A stretch of 64,000 bases of DNA from Marinilactibacillus sp036039175 (GCF_036039175.1 NZ_JAYXKP010000001.1:310001-374000); one strand, 5' to 3'. Shown: positions 15,984 to 26,658, numbered from the stretch's first letter. Program-made: numbers and translations. Notes: a model not told the origin generated them from the sequence alone.

Positions 15984-16685
15984 ATGGAATCTGTACAATT
16001 ATCAAAAAGACTAGAACGTGTAGCTTCTTATATACCAGAGAATGCGAGGTTAGCAGATATTGGTTCTGATCATGCCTATCTTCCTTGTGCATTAGTGCAG
16101 CGCGAAGCAATCTCGTTTGCTGTTGCTGGAGAGGTTGTTAAAGGGCCTTTTGAAAAAGCATTGAATGAAGTGAAACTAAGAAATCTTGAAGATCAAATTG
16201 AGGTTAGATTTGGAGATGGAGTAGAAGTTATTCAATTAGACGATCAGATTACAGCCATTTCTATCTGTGGAATGGGCGGCGCTCTAATCAGAGATATTTT
16301 GGATAGAGGTCTGTCTCAGAAAAAACTTAGTAGAACAGAAACTTTAGTTCTTCAACCAAACGTCGGTGAAAAAACCTTACGCACATTTTTAATGAATCAA
16401 AGTTACAAAATCGTAGCTGAAGAAATCGTAGAAGAAAATGACAAGATTTACGAGATTATTGTTGCTGAACCAAGCTCTGAAAGTGTCACGTACACCGACC
16501 ATGAATTAACCTTTGGTCCTTTTCAGTTATCAAATAAAACAGATGTATTTAAGAAAAAGTGGCTTCAAGAGTTAGATAAGCTTCACTATATTCTTGCACA
16601 ACTAAACAAATCAGCCCAACCAGATGCAGATAAAAAATCTAAAATAAACAAAGAAATTACTATCATAGAGGAGACGATTCAGTGA
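15984..16685 (+). CDS. trmK: tRNA (adenine(22)-N(1))-methyltransferase TrmK
   Basis: TrmK is a 233-aa class I SAM-dependent methyltransferase that forms m1A22 in tRNA. The SAM site is the ADIGSDHAYLP segment; AISICGMGG and LQPNVGEKTLR are the other family landmarks. GAGGTG precedes the ATG. Its TGA overlaps the GTG start of the next gene (GTGA), a conserved trmK-nif3 pairing behind dnaG-rpoD in Firmicutes. Confidence 0.94.
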   Translation: MESVQLSKRLERVASYIPENARLADIGSDHAYLPCALVQREAISFAVAGEVVKGPFEKALNEVKLRNLEDQIEVRFGDGVEVIQLDDQITAISICGMGGALIRDILDRGLSQKKLSRTETLVLQPNVGEKTLRTFLMNQSYKIVAEEIVEENDKIYEIIVAEPSSESVTYTDHELTFGPFQLSNKTDVFKKKWLQELDKLHYILAQLNKSAQPDADKKSKINKEITIIEETIQ

Positions 16686-17800
16686 AAGAGGTTCAAGTCC
16701 AAGATATCATACATGAGATGGAACGATTTGCACCGCCTCACCTAGCGGAAAACTGGGATCCAATCGGACTATCGTTTGGTTCAAAAGAAACGACTGTCAA
16801 GAAAGTGCTTATTGCGCTAGACGTAGATGCGCACACCATTAAAGAAGCTGAAAGTCATGAAGTTGACCTTATTTTGACGCATCATCCCGCTATCTTTAAA
16901 TCTTTGAAAACTTTGAATGATGAAGATAGTCGTCGAAAAGAATTTATTCAATTAATTCAGTCTGATATCGCGGTGTACTCTGCTCATACAAATATAGATG
17001 CCGCTGAATACGGAATGAATGAGTGGCTTGCGGATGCTTTGAATTTTCCTAAAGAAAGAGAGATTGTTTCTGAAGTATATGAGGCAGCTTATAAAAAAAT
17101 CGCAGTATTCGTTCCTAAAGATTCATCTGAAACGGTTCGACAAGCTATGCATGCTGCAGGTGCAGGCGAAGTGGGAGCCTACAAAGATGTTTCTTATGAT
17201 ATAGCTGGAACAGGTCATTTCACACCCCAGGAAGGAGCAGAACCAAATAGAGGCGAGATCAATCAGCAGAAGTCTGTCGATGAAGTCAGGATTGAAATGA
17301 TGTTTCCAGAAGATAAAACGTCAGCTATCTTACAGTCTCTTGTTCAAGCACATCCTTATGAAGAACCTGTTTTTGATTTGTATACGATTGAAAACCAAAA
17401 ACAAACATTTGGTTACGGTAGGATTGGAACAATGAACCAGACGACTGAAGAAATGATTTCATCAGTAAAATCTGCTTTTAATGTTGATCACTTAAGATAT
17501 AGTAGCTATGATCTCTCAAGAAAACATAAAAAAGTCGCTATATTTGGTGGTTCTGGAGAAGACTACTATAAAGAAGCTCAAAGAAAAGGTGTCACTTTAT
17601 TCATTACTGGAGATGTCTCTTACCATGGAGCGCAAGATATGTTAAGAGATGGAATGGATGTCATTGACCCTGGACATTTTATTGAATCGATTTTTATTTC
17701 AAAAATGTCTGAAGTACTCAATACATGGAAAGATTCGTTAGAGTGGGATCTGGAAATTATTGAAGTGTCTTCTCAAAAAGATGTTTTTGATTTCAAATAA
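16682..17800 (+). CDS. Nif3-like dinuclear metal centre protein
   Basis: This 372-aa protein belongs to the NIF3/YqfO family, which forms a toroidal hexamer with a two-metal site. Metal ligands are visible in LTHHPAIFKS, AHTNIDAAEYGMN and FITGDVSYHGAQDM...DPGHF. The family's PII-like insertion (about 130-240, with HPYEEPVFDLY) is present, which accounts for the long form. The biochemical role is unsettled; a GTP cyclohydrolase-like or regulatory function has been suggested for the family. The GTG start overlaps the trmK stop by four bases. Confidence 0.9.
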   Translation: MKEVQVQDIIHEMERFAPPHLAENWDPIGLSFGSKETTVKKVLIALDVDAHTIKEAESHEVDLILTHHPAIFKSLKTLNDEDSRRKEFIQLIQSDIAVYSAHTNIDAAEYGMNEWLADALNFPKEREIVSEVYEAAYKKIAVFVPKDSSETVRQAMHAAGAGEVGAYKDVSYDIAGTGHFTPQEGAEPNRGEINQQKSVDEVRIEMMFPEDKTSAILQSLVQAHPYEEPVFDLYTIENQKQTFGYGRIGTMNQTTEEMISSVKSAFNVDHLRYSSYDLSRKHKKVAIFGGSGEDYYKEAQRKGVTLFITGDVSYHGAQDMLRDGMDVIDPGHFIESIFISKMSEVLNTWKDSLEWDLEIIEVSSQKDVFDFK

Positions 17801-17865
17801 TTGAAAGTATTTAAACTCGAAATAGTGTAAAATAGATCCTATAATCAATCTGGAGGAATGAAAAA

Positions 17866-19095
17866 ATGTCTAGTCAATTAGTTGATCGTTTTATCAAATA
17901 TGTAAAAATCAATACGCGCTCTGATGAATCAAGCGCGACTGTTCCATCTACACAGTCACAAATTGATTTTTCAAAAATGCTTATGGAAGACTTAAAAGAA
18001 ATTGGCCTAAGCGAAATTGAATTCAATGAGAAAAACGGCTTTGTAACAGCCTCTTTAGAAACGAATACGGATAAAGACGTTCCAACTGTTGGGTTCATTG
18101 CACATATTGATACCGCAGATTTTAATGCCGAAAATATCCAACCTCAATTCCATGAAAATTACGATGGACAAAAAATCGTTTTAAACGAAGAAAAGTCTAT
18201 TGTCTTATCACCAGAAGATTTTCCAAATATGAAAAACTATGTAGGTCAGACGTTAATTACAACTGATGGAAATACATTACTCGGTTCTGATGATAAATCA
18301 GGTATCGTAGAAATTATCGGTGCTGTTGAATACTTATTGAATCACCCTGAAATCGAACATGGTAAAGTCAAAATCGCTTTTGGCCCAGATGAAGAAATAG
18401 GCACTGGAGCTGACTTGTTCGATACGGATCATTTTGGAGCTGACTTCGCATATACTGTAGACGGTGGACCTGTTGGTGAACTTGAATATGAAAGTTTTAA
18501 TGCAGCTTCTGCAGATTTGTTTATTCAAGGTAAGAACGTTCATCCAGGAACGGCTAAAGACACCATGATCAATGCATTAAAGTTGGCTGTTGAATTAGAT
18601 ACTATGCTCCCACAAGAAGAAGTACCTGAAAAAACGGACGGTAGAGATGGATTTTATCATCTTCTAGGGATTGAAGGTACTGTTGAAGAAGCTAAGATGG
18701 GATATATTATCCGTGATCACAGTCGTGAATTATTTGAGGAAAAGAAACAGAAACTAACTTCTATTGTTGAAGAGATGAATGAACGTTTTGACCAAAAAAG
18801 AATCACTTTAACACTAAAAGATCAGTATTATAATATGAGAGAAATTATTGAAAAAGACATGCGATCAGTCGAAATCGCTGATGAAGCTATGCGCAACTTA
18901 GGTATTGAACCAGACGTTAAACCAATTCGAGGTGGAACAGACGGTTCGAAAATTTCATTTATGGGACTTCCCACTCCAAACTTGTTCGCTGGGGGAGAAA
19001 ACTTCCATGGTCGTTACGAATTTGTTGCGGTAGAAAGTATGGAAAAAGCAACGGATGTCATTATTGAAATCATTAAATTGACTCGTACTAAATAA
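17866..19095 (+). CDS. pepT: Peptidase T (aminotripeptidase)
   Basis: PepT is a 409-aa M20B zinc metallopeptidase that releases N-terminal residues from tripeptides in the cytoplasm. Zinc ligands and catalytic residues are seen in GFIAHIDTAD (His80, Asp82), LGSDDKSG, the DEEIGTGAD segment with the general base Glu, and the C-terminal GGENFHGRYEF. The dimerisation insert contains the conserved HPGTAKDTMINA. TGGAGG precedes the ATG. It is transcribed as a single unit ending in a terminator. Confidence 0.97.
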   Translation: MSSQLVDRFIKYVKINTRSDESSATVPSTQSQIDFSKMLMEDLKEIGLSEIEFNEKNGFVTASLETNTDKDVPTVGFIAHIDTADFNAENIQPQFHENYDGQKIVLNEEKSIVLSPEDFPNMKNYVGQTLITTDGNTLLGSDDKSGIVEIIGAVEYLLNHPEIEHGKVKIAFGPDEEIGTGADLFDTDHFGADFAYTVDGGPVGELEYESFNAASADLFIQGKNVHPGTAKDTMINALKLAVELDTMLPQEEVPEKTDGRDGFYHLLGIEGTVEEAKMGYIIRDHSRELFEEKKQKLTSIVEEMNERFDQKRITLTLKDQYYNMREIIEKDMRSVEIADEAMRNLGIEPDVKPIRGGTDGSKISFMGLPTPNLFAGGENFHGRYEFVAVESMEKATDVIIEIIKLTRTK

Positions 19096-19107
19096 GGTTA
19101 AAAAAAG

Positions 19108-19145
19108 AGATAGGTATCTTGTCAAAAGGTATCTGTCTTTCTTTT
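19108..19145 (+). terminator. Terminator after pepT
   Basis: AGATAGGTATC (19108-19118) pairs with GGTATCTGTCT (19128-19138), followed by a T-rich run. Confidence 0.8.
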
Positions 19146-19175
19146 TACTATTCAGAGATTAGAAAGGAGTATTGC

Positions 19176-22100
19176 ATGAGTCTTCAATTTGTTATTGGTA
19201 GAGCACATACTGAAAAAGAAACAGCTTTGATCAGCGAGATGAAAGAGATAATGGATCAAGATTCTACTACCCAAGTATTTTATCTCGTACCCGATCATAT
19301 AAAGTTCGAGACGGAAATCACCGTACTTCAATATTTAAAAAGCCTTCAAGAGAATCCAAAAGACTACACAGGTATGATCAATCTCCAAGTGTTCAGTATT
19401 AGTCGATTAGCCTGGTATTTTTTACAGGATAATGCGATATACAATCAGACTCAGTTAACAGAAACCGGACTCTCTATGCTTGTAAGAAAGCTTGTAAAAG
19501 ACAATGAGACCTCTCTCAGTATATTCAGAGGCGAAAGCACGCAGCAGGGTTTTATTGAAAAGCTGACTTCACTTTTCATGGAAATGAGAAATGGACGAAT
19601 TAATATCGAAGATTTAGAAAAATTGTCTGGTGCTGAAGAATCGGATGCTACTAGAGGTAATGACTTCAAACAGAAAATTGCAGACATTCAGTTATTATTT
19701 CAGTCATTTAATGAACAACTGATAAACCAATATATCGAAAAAGAAGATATCATTAAAGTCTTGATTGAAGAAATTAAAAATCGAGATATGTCTAATACAA
19801 CGATTTATATTAACCATTACCAAAATTTTTCAGCTCAAGAACAAGAGCTCCTGATAGAATTGATACGGTCTTGCAAAAACGTTGTAGTTTCACTCGTTCT
19901 AGATCAGAAATACGCTGTTGAGCCCCCTGAACTGACACACTTATTCTATGAAACGGGTATGACATATTACCGACTCTATCAACATGCGTTGCAAGAGCGC
20001 CTACCCGTTTTGAATGATCGCCTGCTAACAGAAGTGAGTGATCAAAGGTGTGAAGAAATCAATCATTTGGAGGATTTCTGGATCAAGAGTTCTGTTGGCT
20101 CAGCGATTAGAATCCCTGATCATAGGATTGAAATGGACGAGTGTATTGAAATTTGGGGTGCAGAAACAAAGCAAGCCGAAATCCTTCATGTAGCCAATAG
20201 AATTAGAAAAATGGTTTTGCAAGAAGGGTATCGTTATAAAGATATTATGATTATGAGTCGTGCCATTGAGTCTTATAAAACAGTCATTGAACCGACGTTT
20301 CAGGAAAATGATATCGCACTATTTATTGATGAAGCAGACACAATGTCCGGTCATCCACTTGTTGAGCTCATTCAAAGTCTTTTACTGATCTTCAAGAGAA
20401 ATTGGAGATATGAAGATGTGATGCGCTTTTTAAGAACCGAATTATTTGTACCTCATCTCAAAGATACGACTATACCAACGGATGTAGAGCTTCGAATCAG
20501 TTACTTGAAGCAAGCTCATTCAGATTGGCGAAGAGAAGTGGATTTGACAGAAAACGTCATGCTCGCTTACGGATACGAAGGGACAGCATGGACTAGAGAT
20601 CAAGAATGGATCTATGCTCGCTTTCAGATTGAAGATATGGAAGAACAATTGGATTCTGACAAACAAACTCAAGCAACGGCTAATAAAGTTAGAGTGATTG
20701 TAAGAGAAACCTTACTTCCTTTCTTTAAAAGAGTCCAAAAAGCTAAAACCAATCGAGATGCTGCAAGACTTCTTTATCAATTTTTAGTCAATAATGGGAT
20801 AGATGATCAAATCCTATTTTGGCGCGATCAGTCACTGGAAAACGGAGACCTTGTAGAAGCGCGGAAACATGAACAAGTTTGGGGCACATTTATGAACATG
20901 TTAGATGAGTTTGTCGATGTGCTGGGGGACGAAGAATGGTCGATTGATTCGTTTCTAACGATATTAGAAACAGGATTTGAACAAGCGACTTACAGTATCG
21001 TACCGCCGAGCATTGATCAAGTTATGCTGACCAGTTTCGACAAAGAACGTGTCCATACGAAAAAAGTTGTTTTCATTCTGGGAATGACCGATCAAGTATT
21101 ACCAATGAATCGTGAAAATGACTCAATTTTGACCGATGAAGATCGTGAAAAGATTCAGTCTGTTTTGCCAATGGATCGATTTCTATCCCCAGCCACTCAG
21201 TCAATGATGGCTTCTGAACCGTTAGCAGCCTATAGAGCTTTTATGAATGCTTCAGATAAGCTAATTTTTAGCTTTCCAGTCAAACAAGAAAGTGGCACGG
21301 ATAACCGTATTAGTCCTTATATCCAAAGAATATCCGATTATCTATCTGTCCCTATTCAATCGAAACTTGCTGACAGCCATCTAATCTATGATCAAGATTT
21401 CGATAAAATTATGCCTTTTATAGGTTCTAGAAAACAAACAATTGGTCAATTAAATACCATTTTAAGAGAAGGTATCGATCAGGATACTCTCCCTAATATA
21501 TTTTGGCTCAGTTTATACGAAAAACTTCGAGATAAAGAAAGCTTCTTTGAGAACAGAGTATTTAATAGTCTAGATCATAAGAATATTCCGGTACCATTGA
21601 CTAATGATTTGGCTGAACAGCTTTACGGGAAAGACCTTTATCTTTCTGTCTCGCAGTTAGAAAGCTTTTACCTTGATCCATACAGTCATTTCTTGCAATA
21701 TGGTCTTCGGTTAAAAGAGCGTTCTATCCAAGAACTGACACCGACTGAAACCGGCAATTTCTTCCATGATGCGTTGGATTCTATCTTTAAACTGATTGTA
21801 TCTCGAGATTTAAGCGTTAAGGATCTTGATGAACAAACACTTGCTAGGCTAACAGATGAGGCTCTAAACGAACTTTACGAAAAAAATCAGTTCCGCTTAC
21901 TTTCAATGTCTAATAGAATGCAGTTCATAAGAGATCAATTAGGTAAAACGGTAAAGAGAATGATGTGGGCGATCAGCAAGCAAAACAAACGTAGTCATTC
22001 AACCCCTAAAAAATCTGAAATTCTATTCGGCCGAATTGGTAATACTAGTGGTATACCAGGATTGGCTTTCCCGTTGAATAACGGTGGCCAAATCCACGTC

Positions 22101-22793
22101 CGTGGTAAGATTGATCGCCTCGATACAATGGAAGTAGATCATAATTTGTATTTGAGCATAGTGGATTATAAATCTAGTCAGCATTCTTTCAAATATGATG
22201 AACTTTTTTATGGTTTAATGATGCAGATGATCACATATCTGGATACAGCTGTTGAATTTTCTCCAGTATTATTAGGCCAACAAGCCAAACCAGCTGGTGC
22301 TTTTTATGCACAAGTAAAGAATCCTTATCTCAAGTCTAAAGAAGCAAATGAAGAAGAGTGGATGAGCGCACTACTGAAAGAATTTAAATTGAATGGACTT
22401 GCAATCAATGATGAAGAGATCTTAAGTAACCTAGATTTAACCCTTGAAGCCGGTAGTCATTCTCTTGTCTATCCAATCAACCAGTTAAAGAATGGAACTC
22501 TCAAAGGGAGAGGTCTGATCACAACTGAAGAACTGGATCTTCTAATGAAGCATAATCGAAAGTTGATTATTGACGCAGGGAACCAGATTCTGACCGGTAA
22601 AAATATGTTGATGCCTTTTATTGAAAAACGACAATTCACACCTTCTGTAAGTGGACCTTATAAAGCTATTTCACAGTTTGACGTTTTACTTGAAGAAAAT
22701 AATTATCGTCATTTTGAAGATATTCCAGATAAGAAAGAATTGATTCACCGAATTTCTAATAAACTGATTATTCCAGGAGAGGAGTCTATATAA
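19176..22793 (+). CDS. rexB: ATP-dependent exonuclease subunit B (RexB/AddB)
   Basis: This 1205-aa subunit pairs with RexA/AddA in the RecBCD-like helicase-nuclease that resects double-strand breaks and responds to Chi. The C-terminal RecB-family nuclease motif is intact (GKIDRLD, IVDYKSS, QMITYLD). The start is the ATG at 19176 with AAAGGAG upstream; the frame is open further 5' but without support. Two features of Bacillus AddB are missing. The N-terminal Walker A is replaced by GRAHTEKET. The four iron-sulphur cysteines are replaced: FYLDPYSHF has Asp834, and TPSVSGPYKAISQFD has Ser1157, Gly1160 and Ser1166. This fits the RexB branch. Confidence 0.92.
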   Translation: MSLQFVIGRAHTEKETALISEMKEIMDQDSTTQVFYLVPDHIKFETEITVLQYLKSLQENPKDYTGMINLQVFSISRLAWYFLQDNAIYNQTQLTETGLSMLVRKLVKDNETSLSIFRGESTQQGFIEKLTSLFMEMRNGRINIEDLEKLSGAEESDATRGNDFKQKIADIQLLFQSFNEQLINQYIEKEDIIKVLIEEIKNRDMSNTTIYINHYQNFSAQEQELLIELIRSCKNVVVSLVLDQKYAVEPPELTHLFYETGMTYYRLYQHALQERLPVLNDRLLTEVSDQRCEEINHLEDFWIKSSVGSAIRIPDHRIEMDECIEIWGAETKQAEILHVANRIRKMVLQEGYRYKDIMIMSRAIESYKTVIEPTFQENDIALFIDEADTMSGHPLVELIQSLLLIFKRNWRYEDVMRFLRTELFVPHLKDTTIPTDVELRISYLKQAHSDWRREVDLTENVMLAYGYEGTAWTRDQEWIYARFQIEDMEEQLDSDKQTQATANKVRVIVRETLLPFFKRVQKAKTNRDAARLLYQFLVNNGIDDQILFWRDQSLENGDLVEARKHEQVWGTFMNMLDEFVDVLGDEEWSIDSFLTILETGFEQATYSIVPPSIDQVMLTSFDKERVHTKKVVFILGMTDQVLPMNRENDSILTDEDREKIQSVLPMDRFLSPATQSMMASEPLAAYRAFMNASDKLIFSFPVKQESGTDNRISPYIQRISDYLSVPIQSKLADSHLIYDQDFDKIMPFIGSRKQTIGQLNTILREGIDQDTLPNIFWLSLYEKLRDKESFFENRVFNSLDHKNIPVPLTNDLAEQLYGKDLYLSVSQLESFYLDPYSHFLQYGLRLKERSIQELTPTETGNFFHDALDSIFKLIVSRDLSVKDLDEQTLARLTDEALNELYEKNQFRLLSMSNRMQFIRDQLGKTVKRMMWAISKQNKRSHSTPKKSEILFGRIGNTSGIPGLAFPLNNGGQIHVRGKIDRLDTMEVDHNLYLSIVDYKSSQHSFKYDELFYGLMMQMITYLDTAVEFSPVLLGQQAKPAGAFYAQVKNPYLKSKEANEEEWMSALLKEFKLNGLAINDEEILSNLDLTLEAGSHSLVYPINQLKNGTLKGRGLITTEELDLLMKHNRKLIIDAGNQILTGKNMLMPFIEKRQFTPSVSGPYKAISQFDVLLEENNYRHFEDIPDKKELIHRISNKLIIPGEESI

Positions 22794-25700
22794 TGAAGAT
22801 CTTACCGAAAAAACCTGAGTCTAGCTTGTTTACGGACAGTCAGTGGCGGTCTATTCATGACGAAGGAAAAAATCTATTGATCTCAGCCTCAGCTGGTTCT
22901 GGAAAAACAACCGTTCTTGTACAGAGAGTGATTGAAAAAATAAAGAATAGAGTCAGTGTTGATGAGTTGCTTGTCGTAACGTATACCAACGCTGCTGCAA
23001 AAGAAATGAAGGAACGTATTCAAGTTGCCATTCAAAAAGAAATCAGCGACACAAAAGATACACACCTTCAGCAGCATCTTGTTCGTCAGCTGCCTCTACT
23101 GAATCAGGCAAATATCTCTACCTTACACGCCTTCTGTCTGAAAGTGATTAGAAGATTTTATTATTTAATCGATTTGGATCCTGTATTTAGAATGTTGACA
23201 GATGATACTGAAAATATTTTGATGAAAGAAGATGTGTGGGATGATCTAAGGGAAGAACTTTACGGTGAGGATGGAACGCTTTTTAAGACACTAGCAGCTA
23301 CTTACTCCAATGACCGTTCGGATGATGGATTAACGGAACTTATTTTTTCTCTTTATAATTTTTCAAGGTCAAATCCAGATCCGAAAAAATGGCTAGAAGA
23401 ACTTACAAGACTTTATACAATCGAAGAAGGTAAATTAGAAAAAAGTCAGCTCTTCGAAAAACTAGCTAGACCTCAAATGCTTCAAATGGTTGATCTATTT
23501 ATCGAACTTAATGAAAATGCCTTGATGATCAGCAACGGAGACGAGGAACTATCTAAAGTCATTGCTATCTTAGAAACAGAGAAAAACCACTTCAAAGAAG
23601 TTCAACAAAACATTATGAACGGTCAATTAGACGAGACCTATCAGATGCTAGAAACGTTTAAATTCCAGACATGGTCTGCTCCTAGGAAAAAAACGACTCC
23701 AGACGAAGTTAAAGAAGCAGCCAATGAGATGAAAGCTTTTAGAGATCAATATAAATCGGTTTACAATCGTTTGAAAGAAGAATTTTTCAGCGTTCCTATC
23801 TCAAAACAAATTGAATTAATGGGTTCCGTCAATACACTGGTAGAAGAAATGGCAAGAGTTACTGGACTTTTCTCAGATGCTTTTCAGAGCCACAAATATG
23901 ATCGTCGATTACTGGATTTCAATGATTTAGAGCATCTCACGTTCCAGATATTAACTCAAAAAATGGATGATGGAACAATTGGACCTTCTGAAGCTTCTGA
24001 CTACTACCGAAGTTGTTTCAAGGAAGTTATGGTCGATGAATATCAAGATATTAACTTCCTTCAGGAAAGTCTTTTGAAATGGTTAACCAGTGATTCTAAA
24101 ACACAGGGCAACCAATTCATGGTAGGGGACGTTAAACAATCCATCTATGCTTTTCGTTTAGCTAATCCTGATCTGTTTATCGAAAAATATGAGCGCTATG
24201 AATCGGGAGAAGAAGGTGAACGTATTATTCTAGCGGAGAATTTTCGTTCTAATCATCACGTACTGGACTTTACGAATTACATTTTCACACAATTAATGGA
24301 TAAAGAAGTAGGGAACTTAGCGTACGACGAATCTGCTCGTTTAAAACAAGGCTTTCATGCTTTTCCAAAGGATCTTCAGTGTGAGACAGAAGTACTTATC
24401 TATGAAAAGAATATAGATGACAGTGAAAATCAAAGTGAAGAAATAACGGACTTTGAAGATGTTTCCGAAACTTTCCAGATTGACTCTAAAGCTGAAGGTG
24501 AATTGTTAATGGTTGGAGAGAAGATATTGGACCTTATGCAGTCAGGTTTTCAGATCTACGATAAAAAAACTAAGCAAAATAGACAGTTAACCTATAAAGA
24601 TATTGTTTTATTAACACCAACCAAAAAAAATAATCTCGTGATTCAAGATATTTTCAATAAACAGTTAGGCATACCTACAGCCATTAAAGATACACAAAAC
24701 TATTTCAGAACAACTGAGATTAGCATTATGATGTCTTTGCTTAATATTATCGATAATCCTTGGCAAGATATTCCCTTGGCTGCGGTCTTAAGATCTCCTA
24801 TAGTAGGTTTGAATGAAATTGATCTTACGAAAATTCGGTTAATGAATACGACGTCACCTTACTTTGAATCCTTACTTGAGTTTATTCGTCAGGAAGAAAA
24901 AGAACCAAGTAATCGACATCTCCAACTAAAATTAATGGAGTTTATGGAAAACCTTGAGCGCTGGAGAGAATTATCTAGAAGGCAGCCAATCGTTAAACTG
25001 ATATGGACTATCTATGAAGACACAGGCTTTTTGCATTACGTAGGAGGCATGAGTTCAGGTAAGCAAAGAAAAGCCAATTTACACGCGCTTTACGAGCGTG
25101 CAGCTGCTTACGAAAAGACTAGTTTCAAAGGATTATTTCAGTTTATACGCTTTATTGAAAAAATGCAGAAAAAAGATAAAGATCTAGCTGAACCTTCTGT
25201 GGTTAGTGACGGAGAAGACGCCGTTAGAGTGATGACCATTCATGCTAGTAAAGGACTTGAATTCCCAGTCGTATTTGTATTAGATATGTCAAAAAGATTC
25301 AATCAGACTGATCTTAAAAAACCTTATGTCTTTGATGAAAAATTCGGTGTTGGTGCGGAATACAAAGAAGTACAAGAGGATGCTCTTTTTCCTAACGGTC
25401 GATTCACAACCTTGCCAGAGCGTGTTTTAAAAAATCACAAAAAAAATAAACTGCTTTCTGAAGAAATGCGCGTTCTTTATGTTGCCTTAACCAGAGCTGA
25501 ACAAAAATTATTCTTAATCGGTTCTTATAAAGATAAAGAGGCTGCTATGAAAGAGTGGGGAACAGTCAGTGCACATAAAGCAACTGTACTACCCGCAGAT
25601 GCCCGCTTGCAAGCTTCTAGTTATATGCACTGGATAGGTATGAGTTTAGCAAGGCATGGTAGTATTGATCATGAAAACTGGTTACCTTCTGCAAACAATG

Positions 25701-26602
25701 AAATTGTTCATCATCCAGTTGAATTCAACGTTTCTTTTAAAAATCAAAATGATCTGGAAACTCAACTACAGAATCTTCAAACGGAAGAAAAATCAAATTG
25801 GTTTACATCATTTAAAAATAAAGAACTTAAATGGGAAGAAAAGAAAGAAACCAGAAAAGCATTGGATAATGCGATTCATTTAATTCAATCTAATTATGCA
25901 CATGAAACAGCAACTTTAACCACAAGTTACCAATCAGTTTCTGAAATCAAACGGTTATTTGAGGAACCAAATGATGGGCAAATGATGAAAATTGATGTCA
26001 CGAATCCTAGGAGTTCTTACAGATACGTTGAAGAAAAACTAGAACGTCCAGCTTTTATATCAGAAGTTCTTCAACCGAGTCCTGCAGAAATAGGGCAGGC
26101 AACGCATTTAGTGTTACAATCCTTAAGAATAGATAGCTTGCCAACAAAAGAATTTCTTGAAGAACATATTCAGACTCTTGTTGAAAAAGAAGTGTTATCA
26201 GAAGAAATGGCTCCGCTTGTTCGAGTTGAACAACTTGTCCGTTTCTTTGAAACAAGTTTCGGTCAGAAAATCGTCAATTTATCAGAAAGCGTACGCAGAG
26301 AAGTACCTTTTTCGCTGATTCTTGAAGCAAGTGAGCTCTTTATGGATATGGAAAAGGAGACAGACCAAATTCTTATCCATGGTATCGTTGATGGGTATAT
26401 TGAAGAAGACGATGGATTAATCTTATTTGATTACAAAACAGATCAGATTCAAAGATTTGAAGACCCAAAACAAATAATGTTAGAGAAATATAGTGGTCAA
26501 CTTCGACTTTATCGACAGGCATTGGAAGCCATCTTGAAGAAACCGGTGAAAGAGACGTATCTCGTTTTGTTAGATATTACAGAAATCGTCCTCATTCCTT
26601 AA
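22793..26602 (+). CDS. rexA: ATP-dependent helicase/nuclease subunit A (RexA/AddA)
   Basis: This 1269-aa UvrD-type helicase also carries a C-terminal RecB-family nuclease. Helicase motifs are Walker A SASAGSGKTTVLVQR, motif Ia TYTNAAAKEM, motif II VDEYQDIN, motif III GDVKQSIYAFR, motif IV AENFRSN, motif V TIHASKGLEFPVVF and motif VI EEMRVLYVALTRA. The nuclease shows IVDGYIEEDDGLILFDYKTD. The ATG overlaps the rexB stop by one base, so the subunits are translationally coupled. Since RexB lacks a Walker A, this subunit must supply all ATPase activity. Confidence 0.95.
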   Translation: MKILPKKPESSLFTDSQWRSIHDEGKNLLISASAGSGKTTVLVQRVIEKIKNRVSVDELLVVTYTNAAAKEMKERIQVAIQKEISDTKDTHLQQHLVRQLPLLNQANISTLHAFCLKVIRRFYYLIDLDPVFRMLTDDTENILMKEDVWDDLREELYGEDGTLFKTLAATYSNDRSDDGLTELIFSLYNFSRSNPDPKKWLEELTRLYTIEEGKLEKSQLFEKLARPQMLQMVDLFIELNENALMISNGDEELSKVIAILETEKNHFKEVQQNIMNGQLDETYQMLETFKFQTWSAPRKKTTPDEVKEAANEMKAFRDQYKSVYNRLKEEFFSVPISKQIELMGSVNTLVEEMARVTGLFSDAFQSHKYDRRLLDFNDLEHLTFQILTQKMDDGTIGPSEASDYYRSCFKEVMVDEYQDINFLQESLLKWLTSDSKTQGNQFMVGDVKQSIYAFRLANPDLFIEKYERYESGEEGERIILAENFRSNHHVLDFTNYIFTQLMDKEVGNLAYDESARLKQGFHAFPKDLQCETEVLIYEKNIDDSENQSEEITDFEDVSETFQIDSKAEGELLMVGEKILDLMQSGFQIYDKKTKQNRQLTYKDIVLLTPTKKNNLVIQDIFNKQLGIPTAIKDTQNYFRTTEISIMMSLLNIIDNPWQDIPLAAVLRSPIVGLNEIDLTKIRLMNTTSPYFESLLEFIRQEEKEPSNRHLQLKLMEFMENLERWRELSRRQPIVKLIWTIYEDTGFLHYVGGMSSGKQRKANLHALYERAAAYEKTSFKGLFQFIRFIEKMQKKDKDLAEPSVVSDGEDAVRVMTIHASKGLEFPVVFVLDMSKRFNQTDLKKPYVFDEKFGVGAEYKEVQEDALFPNGRFTTLPERVLKNHKKNKLLSEEMRVLYVALTRAEQKLFLIGSYKDKEAAMKEWGTVSAHKATVLPADARLQASSYMHWIGMSLARHGSIDHENWLPSANNEIVHHPVEFNVSFKNQNDLETQLQNLQTEEKSNWFTSFKNKELKWEEKKETRKALDNAIHLIQSNYAHETATLTTSYQSVSEIKRLFEEPNDGQMMKIDVTNPRSSYRYVEEKLERPAFISEVLQPSPAEIGQATHLVLQSLRIDSLPTKEFLEEHIQTLVEKEVLSEEMAPLVRVEQLVRFFETSFGQKIVNLSESVRREVPFSLILEASELFMDMEKETDQILIHGIVDGYIEEDDGLILFDYKTDQIQRFEDPKQIMLEKYSGQLRLYRQALEAILKKPVKETYLVLLDITEIVLIP

Positions 26603-26654
26603 ACACAAAAAAGCGAAGTCCCGTATATTTCGGGACTTCGCTTTTTATGTGTTT
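26601..26654. terminator. Bidirectional terminator between rexA and the secreted-protein operon
   Basis: A near-perfect stem (26601-26623 with 26630-26654, core AAAAGCGAAGTCCCG) has A-rich and T-rich flanks on both sides. It can therefore end both the plus-strand rexBA transcript and the minus-strand operon. Confidence 0.92.
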
Positions 26655-26658
26655 AGAC

